64,000 bases of DNA from Acetatifactor sp. GTDB taxonomy: Bacteria; Bacillota; Clostridia; Lachnospirales; Lachnospiraceae. A model generated the notes under the pieces. That model was not told the origin of the DNA. It saw only the letters and a list, made by a program, of their open reading frames with translations, and did not search any database. The translations under genes were made by a program, and so were the position numbers. The stretch spans positions 1 to 64,000 of the forward strand of contig JAILLF010000007.1 of the NCBI GenBank assembly GCA_024693365.1, given 5' to 3'. Below, in pieces: positions 1 through 8,932 of this stretch (position 1 is the stretch's first letter; each line of letters starts with the position of its first letter).

Positions 1-1
1 G

Positions 2-64
2 CAGAAAGGCTACACCTATCATGACGCCGTGCTCAGACACAGCATGGTCTCGGTAGTGGAATAA
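2..64 (+). CDS. grpE: GrpE nucleotide exchange factor, C-terminal end only
   Basis: The first bases encode the last 20 residues of a protein, beginning QKGYTYHDAVLRH and followed by TAA. A glycine-tyrosine turn followed by an R-x-x-M-V tail is typical of the GrpE beta-domain end. GrpE releases ADP from DnaK, and grpE lies directly before dnaK in most Firmicutes; here dnaK starts 57 bases downstream in the same direction. The start and the rest of the gene lie outside the window. The short match limits certainty, but the context is very strong. Confidence 0.85.
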   Translation, partial: QKGYTYHDAVLRHSMVSVVE

Positions 65-121
65 AGGATTTTTACAACAAAGTGTAATACGCCGGAAACG
101 CGCGTAGGAAGGAGAAACATC

Positions 122-2014
122 ATGGGAAAGATTATCGGAATTGACCTCGGAACAACGAACAGCTGCGTGGCAGTTATGGAAGGCGGAAAGCCGACCGTTA
201 TCGCAAACGCAGAAGGCGCGCGTACCACACCGTCCGTTGTCGCATTCACAAAGACCGGTGAGAGACTGGTCGGTGAGCCTGCTAAGCGTCAGGCTGTCAC
301 CAATGCGGAGAAGACCATCTCCTCCATCAAGAGAGACATGGGAACCGACCGCGGCCGCACCATCGATGACAAGAAGTACTCCCCTCAGCAGATCTCCGCA
401 ATGATCCTGCAGAAGCTGAAGGCTGATGCAGAGGGATATCTGGGTGAGAAGGTTTCCGAGGCAGTCATCACTGTTCCCGCATACTTCAATGACGCACAGC
501 GTCAGGCAACCAAGGATGCAGGTAAGATCGCAGGCCTGGAAGTAAAGCGTATCATCAACGAGCCCACCGCAGCCGCTTTGGCATACGGCCTGGACAATGA
601 GAAAGAGCAGAAGATCATGGTTTACGACCTCGGCGGCGGTACCTTCGACGTGTCCATCATTGAGATCGGTGACGGCGTTATCGAAGTGCTTTCCACCAAC
701 GGCGATACGCACCTTGGCGGTGATGATTTCGATAACAAGATCATTAACTGGATGATCTCTGAGTTTAAGAAGGCAGAGGGCGTAGATCTCTCCGGTGACA
801 AGATTGCAATGCAGAGACTGAAAGAGGCGGCAGAGAAGGCAAAGAAAGAGCTTTCCAGCGCCATGACCACCAACATTAACCTTCCTTTCATCACTGCAAC
901 CGCAGATGGGCCCAAGCACTTTGACGTGAACCTTTCCAGAGCACAGTTTGACGAGTTGACCAGAGACCTGGTTGAGAAGACTGCAATCCCCGTTCAGAAC
1001 GCAATGAAAGATGCAGGACTTACCAATGCAGACCTCGGACAGGTGCTTTTGGTTGGTGGTTCCACCAGAATTCCTGCCGTACAGGATAAGGTAAGACAGT
1101 TGACCGGCAAGGAGCCTTCCAAGAGCCTGAATCCCGATGAGTGCGTTGCAATCGGTGCATCCGTACAGGGCGGCAAGCTTGCAGGCGATGCAGGTGCCGG
1201 TGACATCCTTTTGCTTGACGTAACGCCTTTGTCCCTGTCCATCGAGACCTTGGGCGGCGTTGCAACCAGACTGATCGAGAGAAATACCACGATCCCCACT
1301 AAGAAGAGTCAGGTATTCTCCACCGCGGCAGACAACCAGAGCGCAGTTACCATCAACGTTGTACAGGGTGAGCGTCAGTTTGCCCGTGACAATAAGTCCC
1401 TTGGACAGTTCAATCTGGACGGCATTGCTCCCGCACCCAGAGGAGTACCTCAGATCGAGGTTACCTTCGACATCGATGCAAATGGTATTGTAAACGTATC
1501 CGCAAAGGATCTGGGCACCGGCAAGGAGCAGCACATTACCATCACCGCTGGTTCCAACATGTCTGATGCAGACATCGAGAAGGCTGTCAAGGAAGCTGCT
1601 GAATTCGAGGCACAGGATAAGAAGCGCAAGGAAGCCATCGAGGCAAGAAACGATGCTGACGCCTTTGTATTCCAGACCGAGAAGGCATTGAAGGACGTTG
1701 GCGACAAGATTGCCGACAGCGACAAGGGCCAGGTTGAGGCAGACCTTCAGGCAGTGAAGTCCATTCTTGAGAGAACCAAGGATCAGGAAATGAGCGACAG
1801 TGACCTTGACGAGCTCAGGGCAGCTAAGGAAAAATTGACGAACTCCGCACAATCCTTGTTCACGAAGATGTATGAGAGCATGCAGCAGGGTCAGGGCACC
1901 GGCGCTCAGGCTGGTCCCGACATGAGCGGCTTCGCAGGCGGCGCAGGTGCAAATACCGGCAACGCTGGCAACAAAGATGACGACGTCATCGACGGAGACT
2001 TCCGCGAGGTATAA
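122..2014 (+). CDS. dnaK: Molecular chaperone DnaK (Hsp70)
   Basis: This is the ATP-dependent Hsp70 chaperone, which binds exposed hydrophobic peptides in the cytoplasm in cycles driven by DnaJ and GrpE. The 630 residues match full-length DnaK. The N-terminal phosphate-binding motif [11 protein letters not shown], the second ATPase motif [10 protein letters not shown], the adenosine motif [11 protein letters not shown], the linker region [11 protein letters not shown] and the C-terminal tail ending DDVIDGDF are all visible. The ATG follows an AAGGAG ribosome-binding site at about 110-115. It sits between grpE and dnaJ, so it probably belongs to an hrcA-grpE-dnaK-dnaJ heat-shock operon whose promoter is upstream of the window. 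The C-terminal tail is Gly/Ala/Gln-rich, as usual. Confidence 0.98.
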   Translation: MGKIIGIDLGTTNSCVAVMEGGKPTVIANAEGARTTPSVVAFTKTGERLVGEPAKRQAVTNAEKTISSIKRDMGTDRGRTIDDKKYSPQQISAMILQKLKADAEGYLGEKVSEAVITVPAYFNDAQRQATKDAGKIAGLEVKRIINEPTAAALAYGLDNEKEQKIMVYDLGGGTFDVSIIEIGDGVIEVLSTNGDTHLGGDDFDNKIINWMISEFKKAEGVDLSGDKIAMQRLKEAAEKAKKELSSAMTTNINLPFITATADGPKHFDVNLSRAQFDELTRDLVEKTAIPVQNAMKDAGLTNADLGQVLLVGGSTRIPAVQDKVRQLTGKEPSKSLNPDECVAIGASVQGGKLAGDAGAGDILLLDVTPLSLSIETLGGVATRLIERNTTIPTKKSQVFSTAADNQSAVTINVVQGERQFARDNKSLGQFNLDGIAPAPRGVPQIEVTFDIDANGIVNVSAKDLGTGKEQHITITAGSNMSDADIEKAVKEAAEFEAQDKKRKEAIEARNDADAFVFQTEKALKDVGDKIADSDKGQVEADLQAVKSILERTKDQEMSDSDLDELRAAKEKLTNSAQSLFTKMYESMQQGQGTGAQAGPDMSGFAGGAGANTGNAGNKDDDVIDGDFREV

Positions 2015-2235
2015 GCCATGCACGACAACGTCCGACGACAGGACGCCGAGCTTGCTCGGAAGGACTGTCGCCGGACGATTGGCGTATAGGGCGCAGCCCG
2101 CGAGACAGAGCGACGCTTGCGTCGCGGCAGTCACGCGCATGGCTATACCGAGGGAGCGTATAGGGCGCGTCGAAGCGCGGAGCGTATAGGGCGCAGTCCC
2201 CATTTGTATTAGTATTTTAGAAAGGCTAACGTATC
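2015..2235. repeat. dnaK-dnaJ intergenic region with repeated GCGTATAGGGCGC and CUUG-loop hairpins
   Basis: The 221 bases between dnaK and dnaJ do not look like ordinary spacer. The 13-mer GCGTATAGGGCGC starts at 2082, 2156 and 2182. Two short GC hairpins with CTTG tetraloops are present: CCGAGC/GCTCGG at 2046-2059 and CGACGC/GCGTCG at 2111-2124. No convincing reading frame with a ribosome-binding site is seen. The last copy continues as GCAGTCCCC, a string also found at 28136-28144. This may be a small REP-like cluster, or an RNA-processing or stability element adjusting dnaK against dnaJ mRNA. The copies are seen; the function is guessed. Confidence 0.6.
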
Positions 2236-3417
2236 ATGGCAGAACAAAAGCGAGATTATTATGAGGTTCTTGGCGTAGATAAAACTGCTGACGAGGCGGC
2301 CATTAAGAAGGCATACCGTGTCTTGGCCAAAAAGTATCACCCGGACGTAAATCCCGGTGACGCGGAGGCAGAGAAAAAATTCAAGGAAGCTTCCGAGGCT
2401 TATGCCGTATTGAGTGATCCCGAGAAGAGACGTCAGTACGATCAGTTTGGCCACGCAGCATTTGACGGCGGTGCAGGCGGCGCGGGCGGATTCGACTTTG
2501 GCAACATGGATTTTGGCGACATCTTTGGCGATATCTTCGGCGATATTTTTGGCGGCGGCAGGTCCAGAGGCGCAAGCAATGGTCCCATGAAGGGCGCTAA
2601 CCTTCGCACCAGCGTGCGCGTAACCTTTGAAGAGGCCGTATTTGGCACGAAAAAAGAGATAGAGCTGAACGTAAAGGAAACCTGTAAAACCTGTAGCGGC
2701 AGTGGCGCAAAGCCTGGTACAAAGCCGGAGACCTGTTCCAAATGTAATGGCAGCGGACAGATCACGATCACTCAGCAAACCTTCTTTGGAACCGTTCGTA
2801 ACAGACAAACGTGCCCGAATTGTCAGGGAATTGGTAAAATCATCAAAGAGAAATGTTCGGATTGTCGCGGATCTGGTTTTATTTCAATGAAAAAGCGTTA
2901 TTCCGCTGACATCCCTGCAGGCATTGACAACGGTCAGGCCATCAGAATGCCCGGTCTTGGCGAGCCTGGCGTAAATGGCGGACCGCGCGGCGACGTGCTT
3001 GTAGAAGTAATCGTTGGACGCCATCCCATTTTCCAACGCCAGGACGTGAACATCTTTTCCACCGTGCCCATCTCCTTTGCGGTGGCGGCACTTGGCGGCG
3101 AGATCTTTATCGACACCGTAGACGGCAAGGTGATTTATGACGTAAAGGCCGGCACGCAGACGGATACGAGAGTCCGCTTGAAGGGCAAGGGCGTTCCCTC
3201 CCTGCGGAATAAGGAAATCCGCGGTGACCACTACGTAACGCTTGTGGTACAGGTGCCTGATAAGCTGAGCAACGAGGCGAAGGAATTACTTCGCAAGTTT
3301 GACGAGGCCAGCGATGATTCACTGACGGCCGTGCAGAGAGCTTCCGGATCCGATGGAGATAAGAAGGATGACGGCGGCGGACATGGCGGAAAGAAAAAGA
3401 AATTTTGGGAGAAATAA
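2236..3417 (+). CDS. dnaJ: Chaperone protein DnaJ (Hsp40)
   Basis: DnaJ delivers unfolded clients to DnaK and stimulates its ATPase. The 393 residues have the classical type I layout. A J domain at about 6-70 includes HPD in KKYHPDVN, and is followed by a Gly/Phe-rich linker at about 75-125 with repeated GDIFGDIFG. The cysteine-rich zinc region has four CxxCxGxG repeats ([32 protein letters not shown]), and a C-terminal substrate-binding domain completes the protein. The ATG follows an AGAAAGG site. It ends 9 bases before a long palindromic terminator and is the last gene of the chaperone operon. Confidence 0.98.
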   Translation: MAEQKRDYYEVLGVDKTADEAAIKKAYRVLAKKYHPDVNPGDAEAEKKFKEASEAYAVLSDPEKRRQYDQFGHAAFDGGAGGAGGFDFGNMDFGDIFGDIFGDIFGGGRSRGASNGPMKGANLRTSVRVTFEEAVFGTKKEIELNVKETCKTCSGSGAKPGTKPETCSKCNGSGQITITQQTFFGTVRNRQTCPNCQGIGKIIKEKCSDCRGSGFISMKKRYSADIPAGIDNGQAIRMPGLGEPGVNGGPRGDVLVEVIVGRHPIFQRQDVNIFSTVPISFAVAALGGEIFIDTVDGKVIYDVKAGTQTDTRVRLKGKGVPSLRNKEIRGDHYVTLVVQVPDKLSNEAKELLRKFDEASDDSLTAVQRASGSDGDKKDDGGGHGGKKKKFWEK

Positions 3418-3425
3418 CTAAGAAA

Positions 3426-3472
3426 GGGTCATGGAAAACGTGTCAACAGACACGTCCCCATGACCCATTTTT
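3426..3472 (+). terminator. dnaJ terminator formed by a REP-like palindrome
   Basis: GGGTCATGG at 3426-3434 pairs with CCATGACCC at 3458-3466. Inside it, ACGTGTC (3438-3444) pairs with GACACGT (3449-3455) around an AACA loop, and ATTTTTT follows. The hairpin separates dnaJ from the convergent minus-strand gene ending at 3472. Its core matches, in the opposite orientation, a second intergenic copy at 32573-32599, so it is a dispersed element used as a terminator. Confidence 0.85.
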
Positions 3473-4752
3473 TATGACTTTTTAGATTTCACGGGAGTGC
3501 TAAGGGATGCTTTCAAGGACTGGTACTCGGATTGCATTTTCTGGAAGGTCTCCGTGTCACCCTCGGCGATGTCGGGGTGATAAGCCTTGCAGAGGTTCTT
3601 GTAACGCTTTTCCAGCTTGTCCAGAGTGTCACAGCCGGAGAAGAATACGGCGACTCCGGAAGGCTTTTCCAATTCGGACGCTAGTTTTTTTACCAGCTTT
3701 TGCACGTCATCGCGCTGCTTGTCCAGCATTTGGATCTGAGGGATCAATTGCTTGAAACGGCGGATGTCGATGGATTTCTTGTCAGAGCACTCATCCACAA
3801 GAGGATTTAAGTTACGCATGTAGATGCCCCAATAGCTTCGAAGAAGGGGATTGTCCTTTTGGTCTAACACGGAGGTTACCTGTGCGCTTAAGGGCTCCAG
3901 TGAATCCAAATGCTCTTCCAGCTTCTTTAGGTAATTGAGGTTGCCCTCGACCTCCTCTGAAGAACCGGTGGCCATCTTCAGGTCACTTTTTACAAGGTCG
4001 GTCACTTCCTTCGAAATTTCCTTGCTTGTCATTCTGAGCTCCTGTCCCCATTCATACCATTCCGATGCAAGCGCCATGACGCCCACGATGACAATGCCGA
4101 CGATCACGAGATAGAGAAAGATGCCAAACAAAATGGAATGCAACTGACAATGCTGCGTATATTGGATCAGATTCATTCCAAAATCATGCTTTAGGGTACT
4201 GTTTTCACTGATGAGAGTGAGGATCACCAGTCCGACGCTGAAGATGCCCGCCACGACGTAGGACAGGGAAACCAACATAGTGATCAACCAGCTTAAGCCC
4301 TTCAGGATCGTGAAAAAGATGCACGCAATGGCATTTGGAACCTTTTTGCCATTGATCGAGAGAATGCGGTAATCTGCCTCGCAGGACGTAAACAGGGAGA
4401 GATACCGGTTATAGCAAATCTCATAAAGGCTGTCGAACAGAGAGATGATCGCATTCCAGATCACGATCATAACGCCGGAGATCAGAGTCAGGATCCAGCT
4501 GAAGAATAGGATGCCGATGCCGAACACCGCTGCGATTGCGACGATTATGACGAGGAACCCCACAAGATCGTTGGGGCTAAATCCTGAAGTTAGCAAAATA
4601 ATCAAAACCAAAGCAAAGAACCCGATCGCCAGGAAGATGGTGATCTTTTCAAATGCCTTGGCCAGAAGCTTACAAAACGTTGCCACAAGAAGTAAGGGCA
4701 GGGCAAGCAGGGACAATCCGTTAATCTTAAGTATTTTCATTGCTGCATTCAT
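3472..4752 (-). CDS. Polytopic membrane protein with C-terminal J domain
   Basis: This 426-residue protein of unknown role has several strongly hydrophobic segments in roughly its first 240 residues, probably four to six membrane helices. A helical, charged cytoplasmic region follows. The end is a compact J-domain-like segment with HPD at residues 392-394 in CKAYHPDIAEGD, followed by a QKMQSEYQSLK helix. HPD is the loop that activates Hsp70, so a membrane-anchored co-chaperone recruiting DnaK is a reasonable inference. It lies convergent to and immediately beyond dnaJ, and 17 bases downstream of the lipoprotein gene with which it probably shares a transcript. No family name is offered for the membrane part. 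Confidence 0.75.
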   Translation of the reverse strand: MNAAMKILKINGLSLLALPLLLVATFCKLLAKAFEKITIFLAIGFFALVLIILLTSGFSPNDLVGFLVIIVAIAAVFGIGILFFSWILTLISGVMIVIWNAIISLFDSLYEICYNRYLSLFTSCEADYRILSINGKKVPNAIACIFFTILKGLSWLITMLVSLSYVVAGIFSVGLVILTLISENSTLKHDFGMNLIQYTQHCQLHSILFGIFLYLVIVGIVIVGVMALASEWYEWGQELRMTSKEISKEVTDLVKSDLKMATGSSEEVEGNLNYLKKLEEHLDSLEPLSAQVTSVLDQKDNPLLRSYWGIYMRNLNPLVDECSDKKSIDIRRFKQLIPQIQMLDKQRDDVQKLVKKLASELEKPSGVAVFFSGCDTLDKLEKRYKNLCKAYHPDIAEGDTETFQKMQSEYQSLKASLSTPVKSKKS

Positions 4753-4769
4753 TTGTTCGCCCTCCCTTC

Positions 4770-5684
4770 CTACTCAAATACTTCCAGGTCATAGGTGATC
4801 CGCTTGACGCTGTCGCCGTCCGCCGAAAACTCGATGCTGATGCGGTCACCGCTGATGGGATCCAGATAAACTGCCTTTGTCTCATCCAATCCCCAGCCAA
4901 AGAGGTACATTCCCTCAAACCTCGTGGGTTCTCCGTACAGGCCGGTCTGCCTATGACAAACCTTATCGGGAGCAAGTCCCAGCGTTACGCCGTCGGGGAA
5001 GACCACGGTATTCTTTGTCACCGAAAGGCTGATCACGTTACATTTGGACAGAGGCTGCGGCGTGGACATGGGGTTCTGCAACGTGATCGATACGCCGCGC
5101 TCGTTGTCAGAGAGCGTCGTTTTCTGGGAGCCCTCAAGAACCTTATCCATGTCGGACAGATCGAGCTCCGTGACAATGTCCTTGATGGTCATGATCTTGC
5201 GGTTGACTTGAATGAGCCTGGAGAATTTGTCCGCCGTCAGGATTTCCGCCTGAGGATGGGTTTGCATCCAGTAATTGGAAAACTCTTCGGAATTCTCAGG
5301 AATAACGACCACGTTTGCTTCCACGCCGCGGTCAAAGGTGACGATCTCTTCCGCGGCTTTCACCTGGAGATGTACCAGGGAATCCAGACTGGCATATGCG
5401 CTGACGGAATACTTACCGGGATGGAGCGAAACCGTCTTCTTAAAATCATTTTTCTGGCTCAGGGTAACGTCATATTTCTTTTCCGTCGTAAGGTTCTTAA
5501 GCGTTACGCGGACTTGATATTCCTTTTGGAGATTTTCATCCAACAGGGAAAACTCCTTTGGAATATTGCTAAAAGTAATCACTCCCGGGCAGTCTCCTTC
5601 GTCAAGTTTTCCCTGTTTGCCGCAGCCGGCAAGACAGAGAAGCAAGGGAAACAGCAGGAACAGGCAGGTTCGTAATTTTTTCAT
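4770..5684 (-). CDS. Predicted lipoprotein of unknown function
   Basis: The 304-residue product begins MKKLRTCLFLLFPLLLCLAGC, a type II signal peptide with lipobox LAGC, so it should be lipid-anchored outside the membrane. The mature part looks beta-rich. It opens with a segment containing LHPGKYSVSAYASLD, resembling the PEGA/carboxypeptidase-regulatory style of beta-sandwich, and has no recognised catalytic motif. The start is chosen because it gives the signal peptide and an AAGGAG site 7 bases upstream; the frame stays open further upstream but without such support. It is co-oriented with the J-domain membrane gene. Function unknown. Confidence 0.8.
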   Translation of the reverse strand: MKKLRTCLFLLFPLLLCLAGCGKQGKLDEGDCPGVITFSNIPKEFSLLDENLQKEYQVRVTLKNLTTEKKYDVTLSQKNDFKKTVSLHPGKYSVSAYASLDSLVHLQVKAAEEIVTFDRGVEANVVVIPENSEEFSNYWMQTHPQAEILTADKFSRLIQVNRKIMTIKDIVTELDLSDMDKVLEGSQKTTLSDNERGVSITLQNPMSTPQPLSKCNVISLSVTKNTVVFPDGVTLGLAPDKVCHRQTGLYGEPTRFEGMYLFGWGLDETKAVYLDPISGDRISIEFSADGDSVKRITYDLEVFE

Positions 5685-5726
5685 AACGATTCTCCTTGTA
5701 ATGTGGGTTTCCGTGACGTCAATTTT

Positions 5727-5755
5727 ATTATAAAACCTGCGCCGTGCTAACGCAA
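5727..5755 (-). promoter_or_regulatory. Sigma-A promoter for the lipoprotein/J-domain pair
   Basis: Read on the minus strand, TTGCGT (5750-5755), a 17-base spacer and TATAAT (5727-5732) lie about 43 bases before the lipoprotein start. The -10 box is perfect and the -35 box weak. Confidence 0.65.
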
Positions 5756-5809
5756 TAGACAAAAAGCGGCGAAATGGACGTTTTCGGCGAGAAGAGGTTC
5801 GGTTTTGCT

Positions 5810-5839
5810 TTGACAAAAGGGAGCATTTACGTATATAAT
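5810..5839 (+). promoter_or_regulatory. Sigma-A promoter for prmA
   Basis: TTGACA at 5810-5815 and TATAAT at 5834-5839 are separated by 18 bases. Both hexamers are perfect, and the pair lies about 92 bases upstream of the prmA start. Confidence 0.85.
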
Positions 5840-5931
5840 TTGAATGATTGCGTGACATAGTTGCGATAAGTGAAATTACGTTGGATTGTGAAAATTGGAA
5901 GCAGGCAATAAATCCAAGGAGGGCATGGAAA

Positions 5932-6915
5932 GTGAAGTGGACAAAGTTTAAGATAAAGACGGTTACGGACGCAGAGGACATTATTATCAGCACCCTGTAT
6001 GACATCGGATTAGAGGGGGCGCAGATTGAAGATAAGGTTCCGCTGACGGCCCTCGAGAAGGAGCAGATGTTTGTGGACATCCTGCCGGAGGGACCTGCGG
6101 ATGACGGCGTGGCATACCTGAGCTTTTTCGTTGAGGAGCAGGAGGACGGGACGCTTTTGGTAAACGGCGAGGAGCGCAGCAGAGAATCCATTTTGGAGGA
6201 CGTAAGACGCGAGCTTGACGACCTTCGCGTATTCTGCGAGATCGGTGAGGGTACCATCACTGTGGACGAGACTGAGGACATTGACTGGATCAACAACTGG
6301 AAGCAATATTTTCATCAGTTCTACATAGATGACATACTTGTCATTCCTTCCTGGGAGGATGTAAAGCCGGAGGATGACGGCCGCATGGTGCTTCATATCG
6401 ATCCCGGCACGGCCTTTGGGACGGGCATGCATGAGACCACGCAGCTTTGTATCCGTCAGCTTCGCAAGTTCATCACCCCGGAGACGGAGCTTCTCGACGT
6501 GGGCACCGGAAGCGGAATCCTAGGCATTCTCGCCCTCATGTTTGGTGCGAAGCACGTGGTGGGAACGGACCTTGATCCCTGCGCCGTGCCTGCCGTTGAG
6601 GACAACTGCGCAAATAACGGGATCCGCCCCGAGCAGTTTACCATGATGATCGGCAATATTATCACCGAGAAGGAAGTGCAGGATCAGGTTGGTTATGAGA
6701 AATATGACATTGTTGTCGCTAACATTCTCGCAGACGTGCTCGTGCCCTTAACTCCCGTCATCCTCCATCAGTTAAAGCCTGGCGGAATCTATATTACCTC
6801 TGGCATCATCGATGACAAGGAGACCACCGTCGTGGAGGCCGTGAAGGCAGCAGGCATGGAAGTGCTTGAGGTAACGTATCAGGGCGAGTGGGTCAGCGTG
6901 ACCGCGAGGAAGTAA
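5932..6915 (+). CDS. prmA: Ribosomal protein L11 methyltransferase PrmA
   Basis: PrmA uses S-adenosylmethionine to trimethylate ribosomal protein L11. The product is about 327 residues. An N-terminal L11-recognition domain (from KWTKFKIKTV) precedes the methyltransferase core with DPGTAFGTGMHETT, LDVGTGSGILGI and the catalytic-loop motif VVANILADV. The GTG at 5932 is chosen because it gives the usual N-terminus and has AAGGAGGG 8 bases upstream; the frame is open back to 5848 without a comparable site. Downstream in the same direction come an unrelated immunity-like gene and rsmE, which is normally the direct neighbour of prmA. Confidence 0.95.
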   Translation: MKWTKFKIKTVTDAEDIIISTLYDIGLEGAQIEDKVPLTALEKEQMFVDILPEGPADDGVAYLSFFVEEQEDGTLLVNGEERSRESILEDVRRELDDLRVFCEIGEGTITVDETEDIDWINNWKQYFHQFYIDDILVIPSWEDVKPEDDGRMVLHIDPGTAFGTGMHETTQLCIRQLRKFITPETELLDVGTGSGILGILALMFGAKHVVGTDLDPCAVPAVEDNCANNGIRPEQFTMMIGNIITEKEVQDQVGYEKYDIVVANILADVLVPLTPVILHQLKPGGIYITSGIIDDKETTVVEAVKAAGMEVLEVTYQGEWVSVTARK

Positions 6916-6933
6916 GTGAATAAAAGGATTGAT

Positions 6934-8022
6934 ATGAAAATATGGAAACTTTCGGCGGATTTGGACAAATACGATGATTTATGTCCGAAAACACCTTTTA
7001 CGGCAGATGAACTACAGGCTTTTGACGGACGTTCCTTGAAAGCTTTGTGGAAACCTTTAAATGTGGAACCGATGGAACAAAAAAAGAAGCATAAATGGGG
7101 AGATTATCCAGGTTTTACGATTCCTGTGCTAAGTGAGAGAGCGCTTCAAATATTGCAACCGCTTATTGAGAATTCCTCAGAAGAGTTGGAACTGGTATTT
7201 GACGAGAAAAAGTATACGGCAATTAACGTAACTGCCGTCTTGGATGTTGTTGATTATGAGAAATCAATCTATAAGACATTTAGTGATGGGCGCAAGATTA
7301 TGTTTTTTCGGAAGTATGCATTCAGAGTGTGTGAGGAACTAAAACAGCATCACATTTTTAAAATTTTAGATGAATCTAAAAACAAGCCCTTCGTTTCGGA
7401 TGCATTCAAACAGGCAGTGGAGGAGAACGGTCTGACCGGTTTTGAATTTGAGCTGGTCTGGGACAGTGAGGAACAGTCGGTTCAGGAACAGGCAGCGCCT
7501 GCAACAACGGGTGAGAAGAACCATGCTGATGCAGCGGGCATACCGAATGAACAGTCTTCTCCCGAAGCGGAGGGATTAGCGTATGTCGGTGATTTGGATG
7601 ACGAGGTGATGGCGGAGATAAATCGTGAGATTGCCTACGCAAGAAAGCTGTTTTGGATACCCAGGTCTTCTGAGGGTAAGGACCTGGCGGCGCGAGTTTA
7701 CAAGGCTGTGGATAAGGTGATACGTACCGGGCGATATCCCAGACAGTATGAGGACGTTGCGGATGTCGCAGTTGGGCTCGGATGCCTTTATGGACATGCC
7801 CTGGTAACTGGCTACGGCTGGAAGTGGAAGGGAGTTGGGAGTACGGCAGAAGACGCAGTATTCTGTGTTGTATCTCCCGATGAAAACTGGGTGAACCCGT
7901 GCATGGTGTATCTGCAGAAGATTTTGGATGGAGAGAATGAAAATACCACGCTGCTTTTATACAATATGATAGAAAAGACCATGGAGCAAAAGCCTGCACG
8001 TAAATTAACCTTTCTCACGTAG
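6934..8022 (+). CDS. Imm11-like immunity protein with C-terminal DUF3806-like domain
   Basis: The product is about 362 residues. The first 180 (MKIWKLSADLDKYDDLCP, then FKILDESKNKPFVSDAFK) resemble Imm11/MXAN_0049-type immunity proteins of contact-dependent toxin systems. A Gln/Ala/Thr/Pro-rich linker follows at about 185-225. The last 130 residues, with LGCLYGHALVTGYGWKWK, resemble the DUF3806 fold. These family calls rest on recognition of sequence style and are moderate. The ATG at 6934 with AAAAGG 6 bases upstream is preferred over a GTG at 6916 that touches prmA. It interrupts prmA-rsmE, no toxin is adjacent, and Asp-Val and Tyr-Val pairs use GAT/TAT, unlike most neighbours. This suggests acquisition as an orphan immunity gene. 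Confidence 0.6.
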   Translation: MKIWKLSADLDKYDDLCPKTPFTADELQAFDGRSLKALWKPLNVEPMEQKKKHKWGDYPGFTIPVLSERALQILQPLIENSSEELELVFDEKKYTAINVTAVLDVVDYEKSIYKTFSDGRKIMFFRKYAFRVCEELKQHHIFKILDESKNKPFVSDAFKQAVEENGLTGFEFELVWDSEEQSVQEQAAPATTGEKNHADAAGIPNEQSSPEAEGLAYVGDLDDEVMAEINREIAYARKLFWIPRSSEGKDLAARVYKAVDKVIRTGRYPRQYEDVADVAVGLGCLYGHALVTGYGWKWKGVGSTAEDAVFCVVSPDENWVNPCMVYLQKILDGENENTTLLLYNMIEKTMEQKPARKLTFLT

Positions 8023-8065
8023 AACGGAAAGAGTTGCACGTAAGGCATCCTAAAGAGGAATCGAA

Positions 8066-8869
8066 ATGTATCAGTTTTTTGTGGATCAAGCACAAATTGA
8101 CATTGAGAATAAGACCGTGACGATCACCGGCGCGGACGTAAATCATATCAGGAACGTGCTGCGGATGAAGGCGGGCGAGGAGCTTGCCGTCAGCAATGGG
8201 CAGGATGGGAAGGAGTACCGCTGTGCCATTCGTGCATTTCATGAGAAAGGTGAGCCTGCGGAAGCATGTGGGATCGGGATTGCAGGCGGTGTGTGGCAGG
8301 AAGCTACAGTCGAGTGCGAGCTTCGCTTCATCAAGGAGGACGGCGTGGAGCTTCCCTCCAAGATTTACTTGTTTCAAGGACTTCCGAAAGCGGACAAGCT
8401 TGAGCTCATCATCCAGAAGGCCGTGGAGCTTGGCGTTTATCAAGTGATCCCGGTGGAGACAAAGCGCTCCGTGGTAAAGCTTGATGAGAAGAAGGCGAAG
8501 ACCAAGACGGCCCGATGGCAGCAGATTTCCGAGGCTGCCGCAAAGCAGAGCAAGCGCGGCATCATCCCGGAAGTGAAGGAACCCGTGAGCTTCAAGAAAG
8601 CATTGGAGCTTGCAAAGGACGCGGACGTGAAGCTCATTCCCTATGAGCTTGCGGAGGGGATGGAGAAGACTCGTTCACTCATCGAGGGCATACGCCCAGG
8701 CCAGTCGATCGCCATTTTCATTGGCCCGGAGGGAGGCTTCGACGAAGCTGAAATCCAGGCGGCCCAGGAGGCAGGTATCGAGCCCATCACCCTTGGACGA
8801 CGCATTCTCCGCACCGAGACGGCGCCCCTCGCCATCCTCGCATGGCTTGGCTACCGGTTGGAAGCCTAA
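8066..8869 (+). CDS. rsmE: 16S rRNA m3U1498 methyltransferase RsmE
   Basis: RsmE methylates N3 of U1498 in 16S rRNA. The 267-residue product has the N-terminal PUA-like domain (VNHIRNVLRMKAGEELAV) and the C-terminal SPOUT knot with its AdoMet-binding loops IFIGPEGGFDEAEI and LGRRILRTETAPLA. The length is normal. The ATG follows AAAGAGG. It is the natural partner of prmA upstream, from which it is separated by the immunity-like gene. Confidence 0.95.
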   Translation: MYQFFVDQAQIDIENKTVTITGADVNHIRNVLRMKAGEELAVSNGQDGKEYRCAIRAFHEKGEPAEACGIGIAGGVWQEATVECELRFIKEDGVELPSKIYLFQGLPKADKLELIIQKAVELGVYQVIPVETKRSVVKLDEKKAKTKTARWQQISEAAAKQSKRGIIPEVKEPVSFKKALELAKDADVKLIPYELAEGMEKTRSLIEGIRPGQSIAIFIGPEGGFDEAEIQAAQEAGIEPITLGRRILRTETAPLAILAWLGYRLEA

Positions 8870-8932
8870 GGACGGTGGAACGCGGCTAGGTTTTGGGAAT
8901 ATGATAGAATAGGAAAGTATTTAGGAGGTCCC

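Noticed and set aside
1947..2189. 80-codon frame spanning the end of dnaK and the intergenic repeats
   Set aside because: It starts inside dnaK, has no ribosome-binding site, and most of it is the GC-rich repeat region.
2015..2235. CRISPR-like reading of the dnaK-dnaJ repeats
   Set aside because: Copies are only 13 bases, irregularly spaced (74 and 26 bases apart), with no cas genes.
4740..5675. 311-codon plus-strand frame
   Set aside because: Antisense to the lipoprotein gene, which has a signal peptide, lipobox, RBS and promoter.
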